Shown: positions 16,094-25,171 of the stretch, piece by piece | Position numbering within the stretch: position 1 is the first letter of the stretch | Layout of the letters: the number at the start of each line of letters is the position of its first letter | Origin: Nocardioides pantholopis | GTDB taxonomy: Bacteria; Actinomycetota; Actinomycetes; Propionibacteriales; Nocardioidaceae | Assembly (NCBI RefSeq): GCF_003710085.1 | Contig: NZ_CP033324.1 | Location: forward strand, 1,240,001-1,304,000 | Length of the DNA: 64,000 nt | Direction of reading: 5' to 3' | The notes under the pieces: model-generated | Database searches by the model: none | What the model saw: the letters and a program-made list of their open reading frames with translations, nothing else | Told to the model about the DNA's origin: nothing | Program-made: the position numbers and the translations under genes

Positions 16094-17488
16094 ATGACCG
16101 GATCGGTCCTCGTCCGCCTCGCCGCGCCGATGCTCACCGGAGCGCTCGGCCTGGGCCTGCTCGCGGCCTCCCCGGCCGGCGCGGCCCCGCTCGCCCCGTC
16201 GTCGTCGGCGGCGTCGTCGGCGGCGTCGTCGGCGTCGTGGTCGGCCCAGCAGGCCGCCGAGCGCGCGGACGCTCGCGCGAAGCAGCGCAACCCCACCGGC
16301 CGGGCCGCGGGCAGTCCCGCGAACGGCTCCGGGTTCCTCAAGGTGAGCCTGAGCAACGTCGAGGGCAACCGGATCCGGGTCTCCTGGAAGCGGCCCACGA
16401 AGGCCAAGAAGATCAAGCGGTTCGTGGTGCGCACCTCCGGCAACCGGCAGAAGTACAACACCGTGCGGGGCTTCAAGGTGAAGCGGACCAAGCAGTCGGT
16501 CGTGGTCCCGCACAACGTCAACGCGACGCCGGCGTCGGGGAACTTCACGTTCGTGCAGGTCCTGGTCAAGCGCACCAACGGGCGGACCGGCAACAGCCCC
16601 ACCAAGTGGATCCAGGCGTCGCTCGGGGCGGAGTGCCCGGCCGGGCCGCAGGTCAAGGTCGGGACCTTCAACGTCCGCGGCTGGCGCCACGACAAGAAGC
16701 TCGGCGCGGGGTTCACCTGGCAGCACCGGGGTCCGCGCGTCGTCTCGACCATCCTGCGCAGCGGGTCCGGCGCGGTCGCCCTGCAGGAGGCCGGCAGCAA
16801 CGGGGGCCAGGGCTACGGCCCCCAGCGCCAGTGGCAGTGGATCGTCAGCCGGCTCAACGCCGCCGCGGGGTCCTCCGGCCAGTGGCGCGCCGCCTCCGAC
16901 GACCCGTACTCCGAGGGTGGCCGCGGCTACGTCGGGACCCGGCTGATCTACGACGCCGCCCGCTTCGACCAGCTGGGCACGGGCGTCGCCAGCGTCACCG
17001 ACCCCAGCGGTGTGCCGAACGCGTGGACGCCGTGGGTCCAGCTGCGCGACCGCGCCAGCGGCCGGGCCTTCCACCTGGTCTCGGTCCACCTCATGGTCGG
17101 CGAGAGCCGCAAGGCCTACAAGATCCGGGGCCGGCAGACCCAGAAGGTGATCGCGCTGGCCCGGAGCCTGGCCGCCGGGGGCGGGCAGGTCTTCGTCGCG
17201 GGCGACTTCAACTCCACCGTGAACACCAAGCCGAGCAACAACGTGCACCGCGCGATGCTCGCGGCCGGGTTCTACGACGCGTTCGCGACCCGGAACCTGG
17301 TGAACTCCAAGTACGGCACCGGCCACGGGTTCAACTTCCCGGTCCGACCCTCGCCGTACCGCCGCGACTACGTGATGAGCCTCGGCCCGGTCCAGGGTTC
17401 CTGCGGCCTGTGGAACATGGCCTACCGGCACAAGAAGGACGTCGCCTCCGACCACTTCATGCAGGTGGCCACGCTGCCGCTGGGCTGA
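16094..17488 (+). CDS. Secreted endonuclease/exonuclease/phosphatase family protein
   Basis: The 464-residue product starts at ATG 16094 with a signal peptide ending near ASPAGAAP. A low-complexity Ser/Ala tract follows, encoded by tandem tcgtcggcggcg repeats, then a fibronectin-III-like segment (about 80-185), and an EEP domain (about 195-464). EEP landmarks are KVGTFNVRGW, VALQEAG with the catalytic Glu, VHLMVG, FVAGDFNST and DYVMS...SDHFM with the terminal Asp-His pair. The domain cleaves phosphodiester bonds, for example in DNA or phospholipids; the substrate is unknown. It is divergent from the acyltransferase gene. Confidence 0.85.
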   Translation: MTGSVLVRLAAPMLTGALGLGLLAASPAGAAPLAPSSSAASSAASSASWSAQQAAERADARAKQRNPTGRAAGSPANGSGFLKVSLSNVEGNRIRVSWKRPTKAKKIKRFVVRTSGNRQKYNTVRGFKVKRTKQSVVVPHNVNATPASGNFTFVQVLVKRTNGRTGNSPTKWIQASLGAECPAGPQVKVGTFNVRGWRHDKKLGAGFTWQHRGPRVVSTILRSGSGAVALQEAGSNGGQGYGPQRQWQWIVSRLNAAAGSSGQWRAASDDPYSEGGRGYVGTRLIYDAARFDQLGTGVASVTDPSGVPNAWTPWVQLRDRASGRAFHLVSVHLMVGESRKAYKIRGRQTQKVIALARSLAAGGGQVFVAGDFNSTVNTKPSNNVHRAMLAAGFYDAFATRNLVNSKYGTGHGFNFPVRPSPYRRDYVMSLGPVQGSCGLWNMAYRHKKDVASDHFMQVATLPLG

Positions 17489-17549
17489 CCCGGCGGCAGC
17501 GCGGCACCCCCTGATGTCGCGCGGTGTCGAGCGGGGTCGAGCGTGTCGC

Positions 17550-17975
17550 TCAGACGGGCACGTGCTCGGCGGCGACGTCGAGGACCCAGGTGACGCCGAA
17601 CCGGTCGGTCAGCATCCCGTAGAGCGGTGCCCAGCCGGCGGGCGCCAGCGGGACGACGACAGTCGCTCCGGCGGCCAGCCGGTGCCAGTACGCCGCGACC
17701 TCCTCGGCGTCCTGGCCCCGCACCGAGACGAAGTACGGCGCCTGGCCCGGGCTCCACGGCCGTGAGGACGGCACGTCGTAGGCCATCACGTGGAAGCCGT
17801 CGCCGGAGACGACCTGGCCCCACATGACCTGGTCGGCCTCGTCGGGGCGCTCGACGCTGTGAGCGTCCTGGTAGGTGACGGCGACCAGGTCGCCGCCGAA
17901 CACGGACCGGTAGAACTCCAGCGCGGCGCGGGCCTGGCCGCGGAAGTTGAGGTGGGGGACGGTGCTGATGGTCAT
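17550..17975 (-). CDS. VOC (glyoxalase/PhnB-like) family protein
   Basis: The 141-residue protein has the two beta-alpha-beta-beta-beta modules of the VOC superfamily in the PhnB/3-demethylubiquinone-like arrangement: TVPHLNFRGQARAALEFYRSVFGGD at the start and YGMLTDRFGVTWVLDV near the end. Function cannot be fixed. The gene is divergent from the WYL regulator at 18100, with 124 bp between the starts. VOC proteins of this type are often paired with YafY-like WYL regulators, so local control is likely. Confidence 0.83.
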   Translation of the reverse strand: MTISTVPHLNFRGQARAALEFYRSVFGGDLVAVTYQDAHSVERPDEADQVMWGQVVSGDGFHVMAYDVPSSRPWSPGQAPYFVSVRGQDAEEVAAYWHRLAAGATVVVPLAPAGWAPLYGMLTDRFGVTWVLDVAAEHVPV

Positions 17976-18099
17976 GGACGTTCCTCTGTTGTCCTGCGGG
18001 TCTAGGGACCCGGGTCGGTCGCGGCCGGTCGGCCTGCTGCTCCGACACTGCCGGTAGTAACGGACAGGATGTGTCCTGTACTTCGGGCACTCTGGAGCC

Positions 18100-19164
18100 A
18101 TGGCGACGACCTCCGGACGACTGCTGGCGCTGCTGTCCCTGCTCCAGTCGCGCCGCGACTGGCCCGGCCAGCTGCTGGCCGAGCGACTCGAGGTCAGCGA
18201 GCGCACGGTGCGCCGTGACGTGGAGCGGCTCCGGGAGCTCGGTTATCCGATCGGGGCCGTCAAGGGTCCCGACGGCGGCTACCGGCTGCAGGCCGGCGCC
18301 GAGCTGCCGCCGCTGCTCTTCGACGACGGCCAGGCGGTCGCGCTGGCCGTCGCGCTGCGGACCGCCGCCGGCTCCGGCGCGGAGGTCGGCGAGGACGCCG
18401 CCCGCGCGCTGGCCACGGTGCGCCAGGTGATGCCGTCCCGGCTGCGCCACCGGATCGACGCGGTGCAGGTCTCGGCCGTGGGCCCGCGTGCCGGTGCGGC
18501 GGCGGCCCGGGTGGATCCGCAGGTCCTCGTCACGCTCGCCGGGGCCGTGCGCAGCCGCGAGGTGGTCCGGTTCGACTACGCACCCGCGGACGTCTCGGCG
18601 GACGGCTCCCCCGACCCGGACGTCGACCCGGACGCCGGCCGGCCGCCGCGCCGGGTCGAGCCGCACCACGTCGTGACCCGGGCTGGGCGCTGGTACCTCG
18701 TGGGCTGGGACTCGGACCGAGCGGGCTGGCGGGTGTTCCGGGCCGACCGGATCTCACCGCGGACGCCCCTCGGTCCCCGGTTCGCGCCCCGCGAGCTCCC
18801 GGACGGGGTCGACGTCGGCACCTTCCTCGCCGGGCGGTTCCGCGGGTCGACCCGCCGCGACGACTGGCCCTGCCGGGGCGAGGTCCTGATCGACCTGCCC
18901 GCCGGCGAGGTGGCGCCGTACGCCCACGACGGCCTGGTCGAGGCCCTGGGCCCGGATCGGTGCCGTCTGGTCGTGGGCTCCTGGTCCTGGGCCGGCCTGG
19001 TGGCGCTGATCGGGCGGTACGACGCCGAGCTGGAGGTGGTCGGCCCGCCCGAGCTCCGCGCCGAGCTCGCCCGCACCGCCGCCCGGTTCACCCGCGCCGC
19101 CGAGCGGGTCCCGGCCCGTCCCGGCCGGGCTGACCGGCGTTCAGGCGGGCCGCCTGCCGGGTGA
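18100..19164 (+). CDS. HTH-WYL domain transcriptional regulator (YafY-like)
   Basis: The 354-residue protein has a DeoR-like helix-turn-helix (about 5-60: RLLALLSLLQSRRDWPGQLL and SERTVRRDVERLRELGYPI) and a WYL domain (about 145-320) with RWYLVGWDSDRAGWRVFRADRI. WYL domains sense nucleic acids or other ligands and tune the attached DNA-binding domain. It is divergent from the VOC gene. Its 3' end overlaps the convergent ECF42 sigma factor gene by 77 nt, so both final coding segments use the same DNA on opposite strands. Confidence 0.88.
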   Translation: MATTSGRLLALLSLLQSRRDWPGQLLAERLEVSERTVRRDVERLRELGYPIGAVKGPDGGYRLQAGAELPPLLFDDGQAVALAVALRTAAGSGAEVGEDAARALATVRQVMPSRLRHRIDAVQVSAVGPRAGAAAARVDPQVLVTLAGAVRSREVVRFDYAPADVSADGSPDPDVDPDAGRPPRRVEPHHVVTRAGRWYLVGWDSDRAGWRVFRADRISPRTPLGPRFAPRELPDGVDVGTFLAGRFRGSTRRDDWPCRGEVLIDLPAGEVAPYAHDGLVEALGPDRCRLVVGSWSWAGLVALIGRYDAELEVVGPPELRAELARTAARFTRAAERVPARPGRADRRSGGPPAG

Positions 19165-20293
19165 GGTGGTCGCGCTCGGCGAGGTCGGCCGCCCGGTGGG
19201 CGGCCTCGGCGTACAGCCGGGCGGCGCCCGCGACGTCGCCGTCGCGCTCGTGGAGGTGGGCCGCGACGGCGGCGTACCGGGGCAGCGCCGGGTCCAGCTC
19301 CGCCAATGCCGCCAGCCCGGCGCGCGCCCCGTCCGCCTCGCCGAGGGCCACCGCGCGGTTGAGGCGGGCGATCGGGCTGCCGGTGAGCCGGACCAGCTCG
19401 TCGTACCACTCCACGATCTGCACCCAGTCGGTCTCCTCGGCGGTGCGGGCGTCGGCGTGCAGGGCGGCGATCGCCGCCTGGGCCTGGAACTCGCCCAGCC
19501 GGTCCCGGGCCAGGGCGGCCTGGAGGATGGCGATGCCCTCGGCGACCCGCCGGACGTCCCACCGGTCGCGGTCCTGCTCGGCGAGCGGCACCAGGCTGCC
19601 GTCGGGCGCGGTGCGGGCCGGTCGCCGGGCGTGGTGGAGCAGCATCAGCGCGAGCAGCCCGGCGACCTCCGGGTGGTCGATGGTGCCGGCCAGCTGGCGG
19701 GTCAGGCGGATGGCCTCGGCGGCCAGGTCGACGTCGCCGGAGTAGCCCTCGTTGAAGACGAGGTACAGCACCCGCAGCACCGTGGCGACATCCCCGGGCT
19801 GGTCGAACCGGACGCCGGAGACGGTCCGCTTGGCGCGGCTGATCCGCTGCGCCATCGTGGCCTCGGGGACGAGGTAGGCCTGCGCGATCTGCCGGGTGCT
19901 CAGGCCGCCCACGGCCCGCAGCGTCAGCGCGACCGCCGACGCCGGGGAAAGCGAGGGGTGGGCGCACAGGAAGTAGAGCTGCAGGGTGTCGTCGCGCGGA
20001 CTGCCCGGCCCGGGCGGCGGCTCGTCCTCCACCCGCTCCTCACGCCGGCGCCGGGAGGCCTCGGCGCGCGTGGCGTCGAGGAACCGGCGCCACGCCACCG
20101 CGACCAGCCAGGCCTTCGGGTCGCGCGGCGGGCTCGGCGGCCAGGTGCGGACGGCTTCGAGCAGCGCGTCCTGGACGGCGTCCTCGGCCGCCGCGAAGTC
20201 GGCTCCGCGGCGGACGAGGACCCCGATCACCGACGGCGTGAGCGCCCGCACCAGCGGCTCGTCCACCTCGCCGGGTCCCAGGCCCGAGGTCAC
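19088..20293 (-). CDS. ECF42-type RNA polymerase sigma factor with C-terminal extension
   Basis: The 401-residue protein starts with GTG 20293, which overlaps the stop of the YciI gene (GTGA). Sigma-70 region 2 is seen in FAAAEDAVQDALLEAVRTWP and PKAWLVAVAWRRFLD (about 30-70); region 4 is in VGGLSTRQIAQAYLVPEATMAQRISRAK (about 125-155). A long helical, TPR-like DUF6596 extension follows (about 185-390), as in the ECF42 group. ECF42 genes are characteristically next to DGPF/YciI genes, as here, and lack a classical anti-sigma factor. The last 77 nt overlap the WYL gene. Confidence 0.88.
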   Translation of the reverse strand: MTSGLGPGEVDEPLVRALTPSVIGVLVRRGADFAAAEDAVQDALLEAVRTWPPSPPRDPKAWLVAVAWRRFLDATRAEASRRRREERVEDEPPPGPGSPRDDTLQLYFLCAHPSLSPASAVALTLRAVGGLSTRQIAQAYLVPEATMAQRISRAKRTVSGVRFDQPGDVATVLRVLYLVFNEGYSGDVDLAAEAIRLTRQLAGTIDHPEVAGLLALMLLHHARRPARTAPDGSLVPLAEQDRDRWDVRRVAEGIAILQAALARDRLGEFQAQAAIAALHADARTAEETDWVQIVEWYDELVRLTGSPIARLNRAVALGEADGARAGLAALAELDPALPRYAAVAAHLHERDGDVAGAARLYAEAAHRAADLAERDHLTRQAARLNAGQPGRDGPGPARRRG

Positions 20294-20697
20294 GGGGTGA
20301 CGGTGGGCGGCTGGGTGAGGAACGGGCGGATCTCCAGCCACTCCTCCAGCGGCTTCCCGCCGGCGCCCGGGGCCGCGGAGAGCTCGCCGGCCAGCTCCAG
20401 GGCGCGGTCGTAGTCGTCGACGTCGATGACCATCCACCCGGCGATCAGGTCCTTGGTCTCCGCGAACGGGCCGTCGGTCACCGGCGGCCGCCCCTCGCCG
20501 TCGTAGCGGACGAAGGTGCCCGCGGGGGAGAGGGCCTGCCCGTCGACGTACTCGCCGGTGCTCTCCAGGCGTGCGGCGAAGTCGCTCATGTACTGGACGT
20601 GGTCGGAGATCTCCTGCTCGGTCCACCGGTCCATCGGTACGTCGAAGCGCGGCTCGGGTCCGCCGCGGTAGTGCTTGAGCAGCAGGTACTTGGCCAT
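20290..20697 (-). CDS. YciI/DGPF-domain protein
   Basis: The 135-residue protein starts at ATG 20697 behind GAGGAGG. It has the YciI-like fold with the DGPFAETKDLIAGWMVIDVDD signature that gives DGPF proteins their name. Such proteins are the common partner and probable target of ECF42 sigma factors; the biochemical role is unresolved. Its stop overlaps the GTG start of the sigma factor gene by 4 nt. Confidence 0.87.
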   Translation of the reverse strand: MAKYLLLKHYRGGPEPRFDVPMDRWTEQEISDHVQYMSDFAARLESTGEYVDGQALSPAGTFVRYDGEGRPPVTDGPFAETKDLIAGWMVIDVDDYDRALELAGELSAAPGAGGKPLEEWLEIRPFLTQPPTVTP

Positions 20698-20882
20698 GGT
20701 GTCCTCCTCGATGCGGTGCGGCCCCGGATGGCCGCGCTCACTGCTGGGACGGAGCCGTCGGCCGGTCCTCGACATCGAGGGCGGCCCGTCTCGGAATCTA
20801 GTGGGCACGAGGGCCACATGCGCCTAGCCTCGGCAGCACACCGGCCCGGACGGGCGGGGACGACGGGCGTGGACAGGAGACC

Positions 20883-21794
20883 GTGGTGCCGCACCGGATC
20901 CTGCACCTCTCCGACACGCATGCGGGCGCCACCGGCCGCGACCAGCACGATGTCGACGCCCTCGCCGCGCTGGACGGGCTCCTGCACGACTGCCGGCACC
21001 TGCCGAACCTCGACCTCGTGCTGGTGACCGGCGACGTCGCCGACGACGGCTCGGCCGAGGGGTGCGCCGCGGTCCGCGAGCGGGTGGGCCGCTTCGCCGC
21101 CTCCCGCGGCATCCCACACGTCTACACGACCGGCAACCACGACCGGCGCCCGGGATTCACGCTGGCGCTGGGGACCGGGCACCTCGACGACACCGGCGCC
21201 GACGTCGGGGTCATGCTCGACGGGCTCGACGGGCTCGACGGGCCAGGCGGGTCCGAGGGGGAGCGCGCGGCGGTGAGCATGGTCGGCGGCTTGCGCGTGG
21301 TCACCCTGGACAGCCTGGTCCCCGGCGCCGTCCACGGGGTGGTGAGCCGGCGGCAGCTCAGCGCGTTGCGCGGGCTGCTGCGCGACCCGGCCCCGGCCGG
21401 GACCGTCCTCGCCCTGCACCACCCGCCCATCCACACCCAGTCCGCGCCCTGGATGCGCCCGGGCGGGCTGCACAACCGCGACGAGCTGGCCGAGGTGATC
21501 GCGGGCACCGACGTGGTCGCCGTCCTCTGCGGCCACTTCCATCTGCAGCTCGGCGGGCAGCTCGCCGGGGTGCCGGTGTGGGTGACGCCCGGCGTGGTGA
21601 CCCGCATCGACCTGACCGCGGCGTCCGACGTGGTCCGCGCCGTCCGTGGCGCCGGCGCGACAGTGGTCGACCTGGGTGGGCCGTTCTCCCCGTCCTTCCA
21701 CGTCCTGCACGCGCGGGACGCGGAGGTCGGGCAGCAGGTGTACGTCGCCGACCCGGCCGGCTTCCGGGACGGGTCAGCGGGGACCGGCCGATGA
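20883..21794 (+). CDS. Calcineurin-like metallophosphoesterase (CpdA/Icc-like)
   Basis: The 303-residue protein begins at GTG 20883 (or the adjacent GTG 20886). All metal-ligand motifs of class III phosphodiesterases are present: LSDTHAG (residues 9-15), VTGDVADDG (about 47), TTGNHDRR (about 82), LALHHPPI (about 180) and VLCGHFHLQ (about 213). It is the length and type of CpdA-like cyclic nucleotide phosphodiesterases, but the substrate is not proven. Its stop overlaps the start of the DinB-like gene by 4 nt. Confidence 0.88.
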   Translation: MVPHRILHLSDTHAGATGRDQHDVDALAALDGLLHDCRHLPNLDLVLVTGDVADDGSAEGCAAVRERVGRFAASRGIPHVYTTGNHDRRPGFTLALGTGHLDDTGADVGVMLDGLDGLDGPGGSEGERAAVSMVGGLRVVTLDSLVPGAVHGVVSRRQLSALRGLLRDPAPAGTVLALHHPPIHTQSAPWMRPGGLHNRDELAEVIAGTDVVAVLCGHFHLQLGGQLAGVPVWVTPGVVTRIDLTAASDVVRAVRGAGATVVDLGGPFSPSFHVLHARDAEVGQQVYVADPAGFRDGSAGTGR

Positions 21795-22348
21795 GCGAGG
21801 ACCACCGGGTGTCGCGGAACCCGGCTGAGCCGCCCAAGACCGGCGCGGCCGGCGCGCGCCGGTGGTCGGACTACCTGGACTGGGTCCGCGAGGACTGCAT
21901 CGGGGCGGTGACGTCGCTCTCCGAGCAGGAGCAGCGCGCGGCGCTGCTGCCGTCCGGCTGGACCCCGCTGGAGCTGCTGCACCACCTGGTCCACATGGAG
22001 CAGCGCTGGTTCGTCTGGGGCTTCCTCGGCGAGGAGGTCGCGCAGCCGTGGGGCGACTGGAACCGTGAGGAGCCGTGGGAGGACACCGACGTGGTCGCCG
22101 CGGAGGCCCGCTGGCGGGTGCCGGAGGGCCTGACGGCCGAGGCCGTCGCCGAGCGCCTCCGGGCCCAGGGCGAGCGCACCCGGGCCGTGCTGCGCGACCA
22201 CGACCTGGGGGAGCCGGGCCGCTCCGGTGGCCGCTTCGGGGCGCAGCCGCCCACGCTGGAGTGGATCTGCTTCCACGTCCTGGCCGAGTACGCCCGGCAC
22301 GCCGGCCAGCTCGACGTCGTCGTGGAGCTGCTCGAGGAGCGCCGGTAG
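21791..22348 (+). CDS. DinB/DUF664-like protein
   Basis: The 185-residue protein has the four-helix DinB-like fold of the DUF664/mycothiol-dependent maleylpyruvate isomerase-like group. The first metal-binding His is in ELLHHLVHMEQRWFVWGFLG (about 65) and the last in LAEYARHAGQLDVVVELL near the C-terminus. Many relatives are putative thiol (mycothiol) S-transferases; activity here is unknown. Its ATG overlaps the metallophosphoesterase stop (ATGA), so both are made together. Confidence 0.83.
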   Translation: MSEDHRVSRNPAEPPKTGAAGARRWSDYLDWVREDCIGAVTSLSEQEQRAALLPSGWTPLELLHHLVHMEQRWFVWGFLGEEVAQPWGDWNREEPWEDTDVVAAEARWRVPEGLTAEAVAERLRAQGERTRAVLRDHDLGEPGRSGGRFGAQPPTLEWICFHVLAEYARHAGQLDVVVELLEERR

Positions 22349-22371
22349 CCGCGGACCCCGAGGAGGGCCGG

Positions 22372-23079
22372 CTACCGGGCGTCGCTGAGTTGCCCGAGTG
22401 CCACCCGGCCCAGCTCACGCGCGTGCACCTCGGCGCTGTCGATCACCGGCAGCGGGCTGTCCTCGGGGCTCACCAGCAGGCCGATCTCCGTGCACGCGAG
22501 CACCACCGCCTCGGCGCCCTGGTCGGCCAGCCGCCGGATCACCTCGACGTACGTCGCGCGGGAGGCGTCGCTGATGATGCCGCGGGTGAGCTCGTCGAAC
22601 ACGATCGCGTCGACGATCTCGCGGTCGGCGGCGTCCGGGGCGACCGCGGCCACCCCGTGCCGGGCGAGCCGGTCGGCGTAGAACGTCTCCTCCATCACCC
22701 AGCGGGTGCCGAGGATGCCGAGCGTCCGCCAGCCGCGCCGGGTGGCCTCGGCCGCGACCGCGTCGCCGATGTGCAGCAGCGGCACGTCGAGCGCGGCCTC
22801 GACCTGGGGCGCGACCTTGTGCATCAGGTTGGTGCAGATCGCCACGGCGCTCGCGCCCCCGGCCACACAGCGCTGCCCGGCCTCGGCCAGCAGCTCGCCG
22901 GCCCGGTCCCAGTCGCCGCGCACCTGGCATTCGCGGACCTCCGCGAAGTCCAGCGACTGCAGCGCGATCCGCGCCGACGCGTGGCCGCCGCGCGCGGCCG
23001 AGACCATCTCGTTGATGATCCGGTAGTAGGTCGCGGTCGAGTGCCAGCTCATGCCGCCGATCAGGCCCAAGGTCTCCAT
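22372..23079 (-). CDS. Aspartate/glutamate racemase family protein
   Basis: ATG 23079 is preferred over an ATG at 23088 because GGAGG lies 9 nt upstream; the product has 235 residues. The N-terminus TLGLIGGMSWHST, the first catalytic Cys in VAICTNLMHK (about 80) and the second in VVLACTEIGLL (about 193) fit cofactor-independent Asp/Glu racemases of the YgeA/RacX type, which interconvert amino acid enantiomers. The exact substrate is not clear. It is divergent from a LysR-type regulator, which probably controls it. Confidence 0.88.
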   Translation of the reverse strand: METLGLIGGMSWHSTATYYRIINEMVSAARGGHASARIALQSLDFAEVRECQVRGDWDRAGELLAEAGQRCVAGGASAVAICTNLMHKVAPQVEAALDVPLLHIGDAVAAEATRRGWRTLGILGTRWVMEETFYADRLARHGVAAVAPDAADREIVDAIVFDELTRGIISDASRATYVEVIRRLADQGAEAVVLACTEIGLLVSPEDSPLPVIDSAEVHARELGRVALGQLSDAR

Positions 23080-23159
23080 GGCCACCATCCTCCGGCCACC
23101 CCGGATTCATAGGTAGCCTGCGATTGCCGAAGGCAGCCCTTAGCGGATCTAATGGACAA

Positions 23160-24056
23160 GTGGATCCTCGACGCGTGCTGCTGTTCCGGACCGTCGCCCG
23201 GTCCGGCTCGCTGAGCGCCGCCGCCCGGGAGCTCGGGTCGACCCAGTCGGCCGTCAGCCAGCAGCTGCGGCAGCTCGAGCGCGAGGCGGGCGGGCCGCTG
23301 CTGGTGCGCACCACCCGCGGCACCCGGCTCACCGAGGCCGGCACGGCGCTGCTGGCCCGGGCCGACGCCGTCCACGGCGCCCTGCACCTGGCGCGCGAGG
23401 AGCTCGGGGCACTCGCGAACCTGCGCGCCGGGACGGTGCGGCTGGCCGCGTTCCCGTCCGCGGCCGCGACGCTCGTGCCGCCCGCGGTCCGCGCGCTCTA
23501 CGACGACCACGCCGGCGTCCAGGTCACGCTCGTCGAGACCGAGCCGCCGGAGGCCTGGGCGGCTGTCCTCGCCGGCGACATCGATGTCGCCCTGGTCTTC
23601 GGGTACGACGGCCCGCCCGCCGACGACGGCTCGCTGGCGTGGGTGCCGCTCGGCGTCGAGCCGCTCTCGCTGGTCCTCGCTCCGGACCGCGACGCACCCG
23701 CCCGGCCGGCGCCTTCCTGGCTCGCCGAGCAGGACTGGGTGGCCGGCTGCGAGCGGTGCCGCCAGCACCTGGTCGAGAGCTGCCGGGCCGCCGGGTTCGA
23801 GCCGCGTCTGCTGCACGAGAGCGACGACTACGTGGTCGTGCAGAACCTGGTCGCGCACGGGCTCGGCGTCACCGTGCTGCCCCAGCTCGCGCTCACCGCC
23901 TTCCGCCACCCCGAGGTCGAGGTGCGCCGTGCGCCGGCGTTCGGCGAGCGGCACGTCGGGATGGTGCACCGCCAGGGGGCCGAGGACGTGCCCGCGATCC
24001 GGGCGCTGATGGAGCGGCTCCAGGCCGGAGCCGCGGGAGTCCTCGGCGGGCACTGA
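23160..24056 (+). CDS. LysR family transcriptional regulator
   Basis: The start chosen is GTG 23160 (298 residues), because the conserved LTTR N-terminus begins at DPRRVLLFRTVARSGSLSAAARELGSTQSAVSQQLRQLE; an upstream ATG at 23124 adds 12 unrelated residues. The co-inducer domain covers about 90-290. The gene is divergent from the racemase gene with 80 bp between starts, the usual LysR-target arrangement. The effector is unknown. Confidence 0.87.
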   Translation: MDPRRVLLFRTVARSGSLSAAARELGSTQSAVSQQLRQLEREAGGPLLVRTTRGTRLTEAGTALLARADAVHGALHLAREELGALANLRAGTVRLAAFPSAAATLVPPAVRALYDDHAGVQVTLVETEPPEAWAAVLAGDIDVALVFGYDGPPADDGSLAWVPLGVEPLSLVLAPDRDAPARPAPSWLAEQDWVAGCERCRQHLVESCRAAGFEPRLLHESDDYVVVQNLVAHGLGVTVLPQLALTAFRHPEVEVRRAPAFGERHVGMVHRQGAEDVPAIRALMERLQAGAAGVLGGH

Positions 24057-24150
24057 CCCGGGGGACCCCCGAGCACCACCGCGCACCACCGGGGACCGCG
24101 CAGCGCCGGCGGCACGGTTGGACCCCGGGGTCGGGGGTACCGCCGCGCGC

Positions 24151-25026
24151 ATGAGCGGTCTCCCGCAGGTCTCGGTCGTGATCATCACCCGGGACCGGCG
24201 AGACGACCTCCTGCGGACCCTGGAGCGGCTGCGGCCCCTGGTGCACTCGGGGGAGATCGCCGAGCTCATCGTCGTGGACAACGCCTCGACCGACGGCACC
24301 GCGGCCGTAGTCCGCGAGCGGATGCCCGGCGCCCGGCTCCTGGTGCAGCCGAGGAACCTCGGCGCGGTCGGGCGCACGGTCGGCGTCGAGGCCAGCCGCT
24401 CGCCGGTCGTGGCCTTCGCCGACGACGACTCCTGGTGGGACGCCGGAGCGCTGTCCGCGGCGGCGCGGCTCTTCGGTCAGCACGACGCGCTGGGGCTCGT
24501 CCACGGGCGCCTGGTGGTCGAGCCGGCCGGCACCGACGACGCCGCCTGCGCCCAGCTGGCGACCGGTCCGCAGCACCCGGGCCTGCCCGGGCCGTCGATC
24601 ATGGGCCATCTCGGCTGCGGCGCCGTCGTCCGGCGCGCGGCGTACCTGGAGGTCGGCGGCTACAGCGCCGTGCTCGGCTTCGGCGGCGAGGAGGCGCTCC
24701 TGGCGCTGGATCTGGCCGCGCACGGCTGGGCCCAGTGCTACGTCGACACGATCGTGGCCCACCACGCGCCGTCCTCGAGCCGCGAGGACTGGCCGACCCG
24801 GTGGGCGCTCTACCGGCGCAACGACACGCTGACCGCGCTGATGCGGCTGCCCGGGCGCACAGCCCTCCGGGAGACGGCGCAGCTGGTGCGCCAGGCCGTC
24901 GCCGACCCCGTCGTGCGCCGGCAGATGCCGCAGTTCCTGCGGCGGCTGCCCGCGGCGCTCCGGCGCCGCCGCCGGGTGGACGACGAGGTCTGGCAGCAGT
25001 GGCAGGACGCCCGGTCGGCGGCCTGA
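24151..25026 (+). CDS. Family 2 glycosyltransferase
   Basis: The 291-residue protein has a GT-A fold: SVVIITRDRRDDLLRTLERL at the N-terminus, VVDNASTDGT (about 41-50), and the metal-binding acidic motif FADDDSWWDAG (about 90). GFGGEEALLALDLAAHGW (about 178) is the acceptor-side block. It transfers a sugar from a nucleotide-sugar donor, probably to a cell-envelope or secondary metabolite acceptor. The last 40 residues are Arg-rich. It is solitary, 94 bp after the LysR gene, and is followed by a hairpin at 25137-25164. Confidence 0.87.
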   Translation: MSGLPQVSVVIITRDRRDDLLRTLERLRPLVHSGEIAELIVVDNASTDGTAAVVRERMPGARLLVQPRNLGAVGRTVGVEASRSPVVAFADDDSWWDAGALSAAARLFGQHDALGLVHGRLVVEPAGTDDAACAQLATGPQHPGLPGPSIMGHLGCGAVVRRAAYLEVGGYSAVLGFGGEEALLALDLAAHGWAQCYVDTIVAHHAPSSSREDWPTRWALYRRNDTLTALMRLPGRTALRETAQLVRQAVADPVVRRQMPQFLRRLPAALRRRRRVDDEVWQQWQDARSAA

Positions 25027-25136
25027 GCGCGGCCTGAGGGCGGACGTGCAATCCGATTGGGGTCCGGGCGCCGAACACCAGATGGGCGCCATCCGGGCGC
25101 TCGGCAGACGGGGCCCGGGTGGCGTGCTCGCCGCCC

Positions 25137-25164
25137 GGGGCCGGCTGGCGACCCAGCCGGCCCC
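25137..25164. terminator. Hairpin between convergent genes
   Basis: A perfect 12-bp GC stem (GGGGCCGGCTGG and complement) with a 4-nt loop lies between the convergent glycosyltransferase and SnoaL-like genes, 110 bp and 7 bp from their stops. It can serve both strands; no T tract is present. Confidence 0.6.
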
Positions 25165-25171
25165 GGTGTGG

